A DNA stretch of 64,000 nt from Vandiemenella viatica (Eukaryota; Arthropoda; Insecta; Orthoptera; Morabidae), in contig JARYHS010008074.1 of assembly GCA_031002005.1 (NCBI GenBank), positions 266,167,930 to 266,231,929 of the forward strand, in the 5' to 3' direction. Within the stretch, counting starts at the first letter, position 1; each line of letters starts with the position of its first letter. Position numbers and translations under genes: made by a program. The notes below the pieces were generated by a model that searched no databases, had not been told where the DNA came from, and saw only the letters and a program-made list of their open reading frames with translations. Positions 20,940 through 32,034 of the stretch are shown piece by piece.

Positions 20940-21840
20940 CAGGCTATGCAGCGTCTTTTTTTGGATAATTTATCTAAGCTTTCAGCTGTTATACTCCAGC
21001 CTTCTTCAGAGATACTGTTTATATTTATGTTCACATAGCAACCGTCGCCAAGCATCGCAGAGGAAAAGGCCGCTATCTTCGTTGATGTTGTTGGAATTCC
21101 TTTAGATTTCTGCTGCCTCTTCACACGTCGAGGCCACCACTGATCTTCTCTCAACAGCAGCCTCGTATCTTGAAATTTTATTTTATGCCCAGTGTCAATA
21201 GCATGGCGAACGATGGCAGATTTGTCGCTGATGTTATATTTGTAGTGGCGGATATGTTCTTTAAGTCTATCCGCCACTGTGCGACCTGTCTCTGCGATGT
21301 ATACACTGCCACAGCTGCAGGAGATTTCGTAAAAACCCGTAAGCTGGTGTGGGTGTAAGTTGTCTTTTACCCTGGAATTTGCAGTAAGCTTTGAATATGA
21401 TTCTTATTTCCACCCGCTTAAACAGTTTCCCAATCCGGTCACTGATGCCACGTATGTATGGAAGACAGGTGAATTTTCTTGGCACATTGGTCTCATAAGT
21501 TGACGTCTTCCATGGGTTTTTTAGGCCTGAAAACCCTTCTGATGTCTGATTCACTATAGGCTTTGGCTCGGAATATTTTTGTAAGAGTCTCTGTTTCTTC
21601 CCTCAGACTTTCCAAGTCACATATTGTCTTCACTCTTAAATTCAGTGATGTTAATACGCCTCTCTTCATTGCCGGGTGATGGTGCAACATAGCGTGCAGA
21701 TATCTATTGGTGTGGGTCGCCTTGCGGTACTCCGTATGACCCAAACGTCCATCACCTCGCTTTTGAACCAGGACATCGAGGAATGGCAGTTGTCCATTTT
21801 CTTCTGACACAATCAATTTAAAGTTTAAGAATTTTATTTA
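20940..21840 (-). pseudogene. Penelope-like element: end of RT and GIY-YIG endonuclease
   Basis: In order on the minus strand: a post-RT segment with NGQLPFLDVLVQ, YRKATHTNRYL and HHHPAMKRGVL (21816-21493); LPYIRGISDRIGKLF (21554-21267); then, after a 1-base shift in a T-run near 21333, GFYEISCSCGSVYIAETGR and VADRLKEHIRHY. This is the GIY-YIG nuclease core with its CxC element, followed by 'RHAIDTGHKIKFQDT' (to 20936). GIY-YIG endonucleases make the first nick for PLE transposition. The RT catalytic part is missing by 5' truncation. Confidence 0.9.
20965..21020 (-). ncRNA. Hammerhead-ribozyme-like motif at PLE 3' end
   Basis: On the minus strand: CTGAAGA (21009-21003), stem II ggctg/cagct with a gagtataa loop, GAAA (20983-20980), then GCTT. 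The bases before the core (tatct) pair perfectly with agata just after the presumed cleavage site, giving a 5-bp helix I. Core N7 is A, which the consensus CTGANGA allows. Activity is not shown. Confidence 0.6.
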
Positions 21841-22540
21841 CGTATATTTCATCTAATAATTTATTAGATATATCATTACAAGGTAGCCTGGGCACAACAT
21901 TGAAATGAATTTTTTATTTATTTGAGGATGTTCTACAGAACTGAAACTGCAGTTAGCAGCAAATAAGGCTCATTATTTGCTCGACTAATTCTTCTGTGTT
22001 ACATTTTGAATTTTTTTCTAACTCACAGGTTTACACATTTATTCTTTTTAAATGGAGGTGGTACACAACTGTCATCATTTAATTAAGAACTTGCAGAATT
22101 AATGAACTGGGAGAGCGGTGTCAACTCCGTTTCATTATCTAAAAAAATATTTACCTATTTTAATCAGGATTTTATGCATGGGGTAGCTGGCGATGGCAGA
22201 AGATTGTCCATGGATAGGGTAGATGTTTCCAAATAAAATGTTTTAAATAATAATAAAATTTAGTTGTAAAGGAATCAATTACTGAAGAAAAAATTTAAAT
22301 CAATGAGGAAACAAATGAGTTATGTTATAAGTCCTTTTTTTCCAAGTCAAGCCAATGGCAGCACTGCCTACCCTTTTCTCGTTTCGGGCCATTTTTGTAC
22401 CTTAATTTAATTTCTTTGGACATATTGTTGCTATATGTCACAAAATCTTATTTTACATAGATATCAGAAATCTTAGCAAATATACCAAATTCTATTTCCT
22501 TACTGTTCTTAGTTTGGATGGTATTCATAGGCAAATTTCA
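21841..22540. other. Non-coding stretch
   Basis: No frame or repeat family was recognised. The composition is AT-rich with no tandem structure. Confidence 0.45.
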
Positions 22541-22544
22541 CAAT

Positions 22545-22853
22545 TTTGACACACATTGTGCAGGATTGCCCACTGTGTGCCTTTCCTGGTAGTCTGGAAG
22601 ACTTAAATTTGGCTACGCCAGAGGCAGTGGCATGGTTGGAGTGCCTCGATGTCATGTTGAAGTGGTTGCGACTGGCAATCCGGTCGTAGTAGCCTTGTCA
22701 CCTGCTGGCTGCAGGCATTGTCCGCTCAACTATGTGTTTATATATGTGTGTTTATTTTGGAAGAGGATTGTTCAATGATTACAGTATAATTGTTGTTGAG
22801 TGTTGTAAATGTCATGTAGCACCATATTTACTTAAAAAAAAAAAAAAAAAAAC
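22545..22853 (+). mobile_element. 3' end of a non-LTR element with poly(A) tail
   Basis: It starts with residues DCPLCAFPGSLEDLNLATPE and AVAWLECLDV, which look like the cysteine-containing C-terminus found after RNase H in I/R1-like elements. About 170 non-coding bases follow, then an 18-19 base poly(A) run ending at 22852. The assignment rests on pattern only. Confidence 0.45.
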
Positions 22854-22860
22854 TGATTTT

Positions 22861-23290
22861 GTCACTCACTCATTGATAAAACTCTAAAGCCCTTCCCATT
22901 GTATTAGAAAGCTGAAATTTGGTACACAGGTAAAATTTTACCTCAGTATTACGAGGAAGATCTAAAACTCAAATTTCCTTATATCTACCCCTAGCGTGAA
23001 ATTGCTTTCTACCCTAATAATGTTATGTACTTCAGATTTTCGCTAAAGACCGAGCTTACCAAGTTTAACTAATTTGTTAAATTCTACTTCTTTCCTCTCC
23101 TTACTTTGGAAGTTTGTGAAATTTAAAATTTTATTTGAACCACGATACCCTGACATCAATAGTCCACTGTACTTCCAGTAATCCTAGAAACAGTAATTTG
23201 GTACACATATATTGTTTCCTCCCTCAATCATAAGAAAAGTCTAATACTGGTATTTTCCCCCCATATTTATTTGACTACAGATTAACTACT
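22861..23290. repeat. Unclassified interspersed repeat, two modules
   Basis: 22861-22990 resembles 800-930 (cactcactcattgat, gaaatttggtacacagg). 23085-23280 resembles 1340-1690. That the two modules occur in the same order and close together at both loci suggests a single larger repeat family. Confidence 0.5.
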
Positions 23291-23589
23291 AGATTAGATA
23301 CTGCTGGGACTTCTTTCCCATAGGCACATTATTATAAATATTGCCAAAAGTACTTACTAACTTCAATGGCATCCAATTTGTCATTTATGCAAATGGTATT
23401 GTGATTTTTGATTCATACAATAGCACCATGCATTTCTTACAAATAGCTCTGCATCCAGTTTTTGATAAACTTTTAGTGTAATAAATTGCCAGTTGGGTTT
23501 TTTATATCTTTCACCAGGCATTTTTATTTAATTTTATAGTACAACTAGCTAAATAACTAAAATGTAGGAATTTTCTTCACAGAACCCCA

Positions 23590-24560
23590 CAGTAGGAGAT
23601 AATTTAACCCTTTTAGCATTGCAATTAAATTATTCAATGATGAACTTGACAATATACGATGTTTAAAGGACCAGAATTGTAGTAACAAATAAAAACAGGA
23701 AGTTGAAAAATTAAATCTGATTAAAACATTACTAACATTTTTAGAGATAGTTTAGCTAAAAATAATAACTTTTAAGCAGTAAGCTACTAAAGATGGTAGA
23801 GTAATTTGAAAATCTACTCACCATATGCTTATAAGAAAATTAAAGATTACAGCCAAATAAATATAGCCACAAAGCGTCAAATGAAAGAATAAATTAAAAG
23901 CAATCCAGTGATATAAGTACTTTTGCGAAGAACTAAATATCTTTAAAGTTTATATAAATAACTAAAATAGTCATCACAGATTACAAAGATTAGTAACAAT
24001 TAAATGGAGAAGTTTAAGAAAAAAAGTTGCCATAACTTGAAATAGTTAAAATAAATTATACCAAAATATGGTAAAGTTTAAGTAAAATAATAAACAGGGA
24101 ACTTTTGGGATTCACAGAAGAGAGGGGGTTTACCTTGAGAAGTCATTAATGTTCCAGAAGCTTTCAGGTGGAAGCTATTTAAGTACCTGCAGCGCCACTC
24201 TCATGGACAGTCGCCAAGAGTTAGCCATGCCAGCCGTAACTACTTTCAACAACGTAGGCTGAAACCTATACTGCATAGCATAGGGCAGTGTTGGACTTAT
24301 AATGATTTTTGCATAGTCTGAATGTTCGGTGATAAACTTTTAGGAAACAACTGAAACTTAAGCAAATTTCCAAAATGTCGAAACAGTTTTTTTTTTTTAA
24401 GCTCACTCTAATAGAGTTGCGATTTAGTTTAACATTGCAAAAGTGAATGCTTTCACTGTCAGTGTATGTTTGCTGAATAATAATTTGCAATCTTCTCTAT
24501 GATTCAAAGTAAGTCTGCTTAAACATTTACAACGCGCTATTGTGATCCCGATACCAGGTT
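23590..24560 (+). repeat. Possible LTR-like repeat, copy 3
   Basis: Very AT-rich sequence leads into a GC-richer promoter-like block (24165-24240, gctatttaagtacctgcagcgcc). It ends near 24560 with 'gcgctattgtgatcccgataccagg', comparable to 'gcgctaaggcgatactacagccccggtatcag' at 30697-30728. The layout parallels 29419-30741, but base-level similarity is weak. Confidence 0.3.
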
Positions 24561-26399
24561 AAAGTCAACAATTTTGAAGAATATACAGAGTGATTTTTAA
24601 TAGTGGCTTTCATTTTTTATGATTCATTTTTAACTGTTATCTGTTGTGGTGAAATAGTAAAACAGATTGGCAACTGATTTATGAACCTTGCAGAAACTTC
24701 ATAGGTATCAGATTCAAGCATTACATCCATGGTTAGAGCTGATGACAAGAACTTCCATACCCCCAAGCAATGTTTTCCCATAATTTGTATTAACACATTG
24801 TTTTGGCATCAGCTGGCAAAACAAAGCAAGACCGCCATCAAGTGATTTATTAACATTTATGTTAATGCAAAGTTGCATACTATTGCCTTTTGTGGTCCGA
24901 CGTAATGGAATCATAATGGTAAAATTCCATCCACCATAACATCTGGTAAGTTTTGAGTAACAGGTTAGTAAAGTAGTGGAAGTATGGCATCAAATTAAGC
25001 ATTTTTTCCAGAACTTCAGTTTACCATTGGTCTTGAGGAAGGTTCAACACTTGATAAAATTACAGCACAAATTGGAAATGAAAAGTTTGATGGAGGCAAA
25101 ACTGGTTAGCAAAATATTCCCACAATACTGTACCACAGCTTCAACATAAGAGTATGAACTTGCTGAATATTTTAATAGTTTACATTCATATTACTCTATT
25201 TACTCTGTCCCTAACTTTAAGGAAACCCTGACATTATAAGCTACCATGCATGTATGCTGATCCATATCAAAAATTGAGTTTGGAAATTAAACAGGATAGC
25301 ATGGGTCATCACTTAAACTAGATACTAATCATATTTTCTAAAACTTTTACTGAGATATGTTGCAAGATCTTACACAACAACAATGAAAATGTATACTGCC
25401 ATTATATATTTAAAGTTCATTTTACTTTCTAAAAAATGAGTTGTGATGTTTGGCAACTGTGGCAGAAAGGGGATAACATAAAAAATCAGTCAGAGGTTCC
25501 TATTACAATGTTACCCAATGAACATCAGTAGCTGATGTAAGGTTTGCACCTATAAATTCCAATATTCTGTGATTACAAATCTTCATAGCCTGATGATCTG
25601 TGACAACAGATGGTTCTCTTCTCTGTATTCATTTAAATTTGCAACAGAACCTATTGTTTCTTGTCCGACACATAGCTAGTGTTCAATTGGTAATGAAAGT
25701 TAAAAATCATTAAAAATGAATCTTAATACCAATAATGAATTTATTATTAATCATTTCAATATCACTGTAACAGGCAAATCTAAAAAGAGCTCTAAATAAC
25801 GCTGTTTTTTTTATATTGAAATGCCAATAAAAAGTAATATATACATATAAGTACAATATTCCACTACTAAGCCTTCATACCTTATGCATGAAATCATCAA
25901 TCAGAAATCTATAGGAATTTTAAGATTTATTTCACAATTCCACTAATGTCATGAATCACTACACAAGAAACAGTAAGAGATGTTACAATAGAATAGATCT
26001 GGTACTACTGATTCCAGTTATGAATTTATTTGAACAAAGGTTGTCCTTAAAAATAAACCTCACAACTTGAGAGATAGCCATCAGAATGTCAGATGGCTTA
26101 TCAGGTAAATATTATACACATTAGGTTTACTGAAAATTGTATGAGTTCTGAAATACACTACACTGAACATAAACACTTTGTTGATCACATTGTGAATCCT
26201 AATTAACCATAGAAAGAAGATAACTATTGCATAAGGCATAACATTATGAATTAACCAATGTTTATAAGATTGTAAGCATGAAATTGTGTATGCTAGAAAA
26301 CAACGAATAAAACCCTACATAAAGTAGGGTTAAAAATTGTCAGAAAACAACTGAAAGGCCACTGTTCTTGCAAAATAAATAATATTTTCTCACTGATAT
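24561..26399. other. Quiet AT-rich stretch downstream of the ave exon
   Basis: No TE coding sequence was recognised. This is the longest stretch without identifiable repeats and lies 3' of the minus-strand ave exon. It may be intergenic or contain part of a long 3' untranslated region. Confidence 0.4.
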
Positions 26400-26952
26400 C
26401 ACATTACTGTATTAAAAATTTAGTAATAAAACAAGTATCCACTGAAGAAAACCACAAAGGGTGTTCCTTATACATCACAATTTGATAAACTGTTTTATTA
26501 TAACAGTTTCTCAAGTTTATAAAGATATTTAACTTCAATAAACAGTGAAAATATAAGAAAACTAATCTCAGAGTTACAATTCCTTTCATATTTAAATAAA
26601 ATTACTGTACTATATTTTGCAGAGAATATATTAAAAGCAATAACAGAAACTGCACATGAATATAACACTACATTCTTAAAAATTAAAGTAAATTCTACTT
26701 TTCAGTATGGCTTCTCTGATTTATGTCATGTTTCTTAAGAGGAGCTCAAGCAGTTTCATTTGCTCAGCAATCAGAAATGTTCATAAGAGCGCACAGTAAA
26801 CGAAGTCTCCTTTTTCTTAAATGTGATATGCGTGCTGAAGTAGCACTTTTTCTTGTATGGTACATGGATAAAAGTAATAAGAAAAGGACTAAAATAAACC
26901 TCTCTCTTTCTGTAAAGCTCATTCCAACAGTTCTATGTTAAAAAAATTCTTT
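26400..26952 (-). other. Probable 3' untranslated region of the ave-like gene
   Basis: This follows the stop codon of the SAM-domain exon directly. A minus-strand AATAAA lies at 26499-26494 as one possible polyadenylation signal. Others occur further on, so the end is uncertain. Confidence 0.35.
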
Positions 26953-27126
26953 TTAATCATAGCTCAGATTTCTTCTTTCCAAATCACGAATTTCTATTAT
27001 ATCAGTTTTCAACCTGAGTTTCAAAATTTCTCTCCAGATTTCCTGCCTATGAGTGGCATTTTCAATGCCAAGTCTAATTAATGTGCTTTCGTTGATTCTG
27101 ATAAGTGATCTTCCTGTAATATCATG
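26953..27126 (-). CDS. ave: Terminal exon of an Aveugle/Hyphen-like SAM-domain protein
   Basis: This exon encodes 57 residues plus a TAA stop, reading HDITGRSLIRINESTLIRLG, then IENATHRQEIWREILKLR, then LKTDIIEIRDLERRN. It is the C-terminal half of a SAM domain (helices 3-5) plus a short tail, very like fly Aveugle. That protein bridges CNK and KSR at the membrane and promotes RAF activation downstream of receptor tyrosine kinases. An acceptor site precedes it on the minus strand (tattttcaattttcag-like pyrimidine tract, AG at 27128-27127), giving a phase-0 start at His. The frame upstream of 27126 is intron. The 5' exons, with the start codon and the W-x-V-x-D-V-x-KW half, were not found to 64 kb. 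No stops or frameshifts, unlike everything around it. Confidence 0.78.
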   Translation of the reverse strand, partial: HDITGRSLIRINESTLIRLGIENATHRQEIWREILKLRLKTDIIEIRDLERRNLSYD

Positions 27127-27204
27127 CTGAAAATTGAAAACATACAAAAAGTTAAGTTCTGTGAAAGAAATTTTACATTTACTTTAAGAGCTATATATTA
27201 ATAC

Positions 27205-27910
27205 ATACTTTAATATGAAAAGGAAAGATAAAATCATCTATAACTCACCAAAGTTGAAGATAAGAGGGCAACAGTGAAAAAAACATTCTACAAAAAACAT
27301 AATATTTTGGGCTATGCCCTTTTTCATGAAATTAGAAACATTTGACTAATCTCTCGAAGACAACTGTGGTCAACACAGCTACATGAAAAGTGGTTTTGAC
27401 TGATACAATTGTAGTGAAGGTGGGGAAGCAGACACAATGTTAGTGGAAATGCTCATTGCGAGAAAGGAAATATACCAAAACAAAATAAATATGTGGGAAT
27501 CTAAAGGAGATGAAAAATATCTGAAAATTTAAAAGATAAAAAATATATATTACTCATCTTCCTCACCCTGGTATAATTAATTTAATTATATATATATATA
27601 TATTTTAAATACTTTTTCCATCTTTTACAGCTTTTTTTTTCATTTCTTTTAAGTAGCCCCTTTTTATTTTATTTTCATTATTTCCTTCCCACAATTAACA
27701 TTTCCACTGATACTGCTTTTGCTCCCCCCACACATACATTCTGACTATGAAACCACTATTCATATGGCTGTGTTGACTGTGGGTGTCTGCTTGAGCCCAG
27801 TCACGTTTCTAATTTCATAAAGAAGGACACAGGCTGAAATATTGTGTTTTTTGTTGCCGATGCACCCCTCCGTTAAACTACTTTATCTTTCCTTTCAATG
27901 TTAATATGAT
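27205..27910. mobile_element. PLE pseudo-LTRs as an inverted pair
   Basis: Left arm (27205-27500, minus-oriented) and right arm (27655-27910, plus-oriented) are inverted copies. Shared blocks include 'atgaaattagaaac', 'gtcaacacagc', 'agtgg', 'agcagacac', 'gtggaaatg' and 'ggaaaga'. About 150 bases of AT-rich spacer separate them. Each arm has a worn hammerhead-like core (27329-27301 minus; 27816-27843 plus: stem, then GAAATATT). The left arm's outer part (actcaccaaagttgaag) is the same as the pseudo-LTR at 50555-50580, so this is the same PLE family. Confidence 0.7.
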
Positions 27911-28061
27911 TACTGTTGCTGAGATTAATATATACTTTATGTGATCTGGATAACTGTAGAAATACTCTTCAGACTGCCATTGCTGACCAATTAAGGTCAA
28001 GTGGAAAGAAAAAATATGCTTGTATTACCCAATTTATATTTTATATACTGATTCACCTATA

Positions 28062-28902
28062 TCTATAAAACGAAAACCGGATATATTGGCCCAATAAAAA
28101 CTTGAAAACTACGAAGAAGATTTAGATGGGGTTTTTATGTTTTAAAGCTTAGAATCTCAATTCAGTTGTTTGGCATGTCTTATGTTTCCATTTTAAATAA
28201 CGCAGGAGCATTAAATGAAATTCTGAGCGTATGATGACAAATCCCAAAGATGGAAGGGTTAGATGCTGCATACTGCACACTAAACACACAACTACATTGT
28301 CTCTGACCATAGCCTTTAATGAAAGCAATAAGATAGATAACTTTACAATAATAACTATTTTGCCCAGTAAACAAAAATTGAAGTATTCTTTCCTTTAATT
28401 CGGGATATTCAATTTTTAAACGCCATAGATAGCCGTAAAAACAACAGATTTTCTTTACTCATGATCTCTGTACAATGTCACTGGCCTTTAGCATTAGTCT
28501 TCTGTTTATGATAATATTATTCTGGATTCACTTTTGGTATCTGTATAAAAGGCTGAATCTGCAGAGTTAAAGTATCTGGCGTTTCGAGCAAAAAGTATAT
28601 CCATTCACTTCACAGTTGAATCAAATGTGAGTTTCTAACATAATATAGCATTATTCAGTAATGTAGTAAAGCAATTTCTTAGCCAAATTAACGAAGCTTG
28701 ATATACATGAATCTCTTCGAATGAATGAAAATATTGTACGTTTCTTGGTAGGGTGTAAGTGAATCTAGGTTTGCTTTAATTCCGAAAAAATTTGGCATTA
28801 ATTTTATGAAACTTTGTACAAATGTTTTTCATTGTGGGAATAAAAATAGGGTATGGATAAATCTACGCCAAATATACCGGGTAACGCTGGGAACTCCACT
28901 AG
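28062..28902 (+). mobile_element. Short non-autonomous Helitron, 841 bp
   Basis: The 5' end TCTATAAAACG lies after an A. The 3' end is CTAG (28899-28902) before a T, and a worn GC-rich hairpin (accgggtaacgctggga) lies 10 bases before it. Helitrons insert between A and T without target duplication, start with TC and end with CTRR after a hairpin. No helicase gene is present. The three-part agreement supports the call. Confidence 0.7.
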
Positions 28903-29279
28903 TTACTGATAAATTTATGACCACGTAACACTATAGATATTCAAGGCATAGTCCTCCAGGTAACTTTTCAAGCAAGCATCAGCATAATTACTGAATTTTT
29001 GCATCATAAACCTTAGCTACAATTCTTACAATAATTTTCAAATTTTTGTAAAAAATCCACAAATCTTTACTTGAGGAGAAGTGACTCCAGGAAATAGTGA
29101 CTGTTACTGAAGCTGTATTCTATAGCCAAATGTGATGTCCTGGTATAGCAGAAGGATACAGGTGAAGAACTGTAGCTATGACATATAATGCTGTCACTAA
29201 AACCTAATGCAGAAGTACACAAAAATAATAATAAAGTGACCATAATGGCTCTGAATCATTAAAATTAAAGCTAAGAAAC
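28903..29279. other. Non-coding stretch
   Basis: No coding frame, tandem structure or recognised repeat. Confidence 0.4.
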
Positions 29280-29390
29280 TGTAAAAATAATGGCCTGGTT
29301 TGATGCAAGCCTCCATCTCTTCTTGAGCTAACCTCTTCATCTCAACATACTCCTTACACAACCTCAATTAAATTCTTTATGAAAGGAAAG
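29280..29390 (-). pseudogene. RTE-like RT extreme C-terminus
   Basis: On the minus strand it matches 18665-18765 (a shared GTGTRAGGxGTATGTxGAGATGA-type run, gaggttagc, then 'aaaccag'). It is a short 3' shard of the RTE-like family. Confidence 0.6.
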
Positions 29391-29418
29391 CAAATAAGCT
29401 AATTTATTTATGATGGGT

Positions 29419-30741
29419 TGTAAGAACCTTAGAATTTTGGCAAATTCTAGTTTTGCTAAGGTTGGACTTAAAATTTTTTGAAAAGAGTAGTTTTCAACTT
29501 TAAGGAATTTCACTGTAATTTTTCCCACAGTGACAATTCGCCATAAAAATCATTTTAAAGTGTATTTATCATATCGCGAAATGTTTATTTTAAGAGATAT
29601 TCCCGTTTGTTCAAGCTTTGAAACACGCGATCATAAAAGTAAAATTCTAAGATTTGTAGTATCTTTAAATCGAGTAAAGCGACAGCTGAACTTTTATCAC
29701 CAGCTATAGTCAGCATTGTTTCGGATATTTTGGCAGTAAAATTAAATAATTTGGCAAAGTTTAATTAGCGATTTTAATTAAGAGAAAATAATGAACCTTT
29801 TAATTAAAAGAAATATTAATTTGAAATTTATATCAGTAGACAGCCCTAATTAAGACGATTCTGAATATATAATGGTTTTAGTAAAAAGTTTTAGCATTTG
29901 TCTGGTAATTAAGTTTTTGAAGATAGATTGTCGTTGGTTGTCGCTGTAAAAATTCAAACGTTCGGGTTAATCCCCTACTTCGGAGATTTGTATCACCACG
30001 CGGAAATTAAATAAAACTTTAAAACTAATCACTCTAAATTTCCCACTAAACTGTCGTTGGACTTCTAGTAGATAAGTCCAGATACTGTCGAAGTTTAAAC
30101 ATTTTTAATAATCTGGATCGTCAAATAAATTACGCACACTTTTGGTCTCGCAGAAGCAAAAAGATGTGGTACAGCTGCTTACGTCACTGATTTTGGAAAC
30201 CCTATATAAGGTACCGCCGCCATTATGCTTTGTCTGGGAGCATTATGTTTGGTTAAACTGCGACAGTCTTACATCGGAGCGGTTAGGAGTCTGTTAAATG
30301 TTTGCGCCATTGTGTCAGCCATGTTGGATCCTTGGTGATTTCCTGAGAATATAATGTTGGGATAGAACTTTAAAATTCTGAAAAGGGGTTTCTAGTCGGC
30401 AAATTTCTCTCCATAATCTGCAATATTTTGGAAAAGAGTGTTCGATTTGCCTACTCAACTGTTAAATGCAAATTTTGGTAAATGTGACTTTGAAAATAAA
30501 ACTTTGAATTTTCTGCAAGTGAACTTTTGTGATTTAGTAGTTACTTTGGAACCTTTTCTAGATTTGTGGTTTAGAAACAGATCTAGTGGCGACCTTCAAG
30601 CATTTAAGTTGAGTTTCTATTAGGCTACATGGTCAAATTTAATTACTTTGTGGAGATTGCACAGAACTTTCCATGCACATAAACAGTTAGTTGAGGCGCT
30701 AAGGCGATACTACAGCCCCGGTATCAGCCTTGTTCCTTACA
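29419..30741 (+). repeat. LTR-like repeat, copy 2 (possible solo LTR)
   Basis: It begins TGTAAGAACCTTAG and ends CCTTGTTCCTTACA, giving short inverted termini with TG...CA ends. A promoter-like TATATAAGG lies at 30203-30211, next to GC-richer sequence and a leader-like stretch. It is homologous to 17276-18430 over several hundred bases. Clear target duplications are not seen (tgggt left, gagtg right). No internal gag-pol is attached, so if it is an LTR it is solo. The superfamily is unknown. Confidence 0.5.
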
Positions 30742-31235
30742 GAGTGTGACGCGTTTGATTTGAAACAGTTACAGACTTTCAAAAATCCATTTATTATGGA
30801 TAAAGTATATGCTTTATGTATTCTAATCTTTGTTTACATATGCACAATTAAAAAATTGTCTTTAAATGTGATCCACTATTCTGTCTCATCTTTCTGTTAG
30901 ACTCTTTACCATATATGCCCATTTAATGTTTTAATTTTCAACATCCTTCCATAGCACCATATAACAAATGCTTTAATTTTCCTTCTTTCTGATATTCCGT
31001 AAGTCCAGGATTCACCATGATAAAGTGCCGTGTTTCCCACACAGAGCTTTAAAAAGTTCTTTCTGAGTACTAAATAAATACTGTAAATGAAAAGCTTTCT
31101 CATTTTTAAGAAGGGTCTTTTCATCAGTGCTATTCTGCTTTTAAAATCATTCCTGCTCCAGCGATCAGTTGTAAGTCGACTTCCTAAATAACAGAATTCA
31201 CTTCCCTAATATCTGATCCTATTTTTATATTTCTA

Positions 31236-31476
31236 GCGTGATAAGTACAAGGAGTATAAGTCATTATCATTGTTTAACTTGACTTGTACTCCTTTTACAG
31301 ACCGGATAAAATGTGAATTGACATATACTAATAGGTTCAATCTTGAATTTTTAGGAAAAAATACTCAGCACTGATTTATACTGTTAATACATATATTCAG
31401 ATGATAGACATGAATTTATAGTAAAAAGAAATCGATAGCAAGAAATTGTGACTTATACTCCTTGTACTTATCATGC
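31236..31476. mobile_element. Mariner-type MITE, 241 bp
   Basis: The terminal inverted repeats are about 29 bp: GCGTGATAAGTACAAGG... left, and right end ...CCTTGTACTTATCATGC, with one mismatch in that span. Both are flanked by TA. There is no coding capacity. It interrupts the RTE-like RT, whose sequence resumes on the other side. TA target duplications and short size indicate a Tc1/mariner-derived non-autonomous element. Confidence 0.75.
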
Positions 31477-32034
31477 TAGATTTAATCTATTATTATTTTG
31501 ATTAGATTTTCACCTGTCTTGTTTTGGTTTATATTTATTTCAAAATATTCCTTCGGTATTTTGTTCCTGGCATTCAGTGGTTTCTCAATATCTTCAGTCT
31601 GTTCTTCACACAAGACAATGTCATCAGAAAATCATAGCATGCTGTTTTCTTCTCTCTCCTTGAACACTTATGCTACATTCAAATATCTTTTACTTGCTTT
31701 ATTGCTTCCTCTAGATAAGGGTTATATATTAATGGGGATATACTACAACCTCATCTCACACTCTTTTTCAATGATGCATGTCTCATGATTCTCTTCTTTT
31801 ACTATAGTTACTTGATTCTTATATACAGATTATTCTTCAATCTCAATATTTTAGTTTTAATTTTTTGTTAACATCTTGACATTACTGAAAACTTTTTCTA
31901 AATCAACAACTACTATAAGCCAGAATTGATTCTCTTGTACTCCAGTTTTTCCTAAAAGTCAAACTGATTTACATCTGTTATTTCTTCTAAATTCCTTCCT
32001 ATTCTTCTACATACTATAAATGTCAGTAACATTA

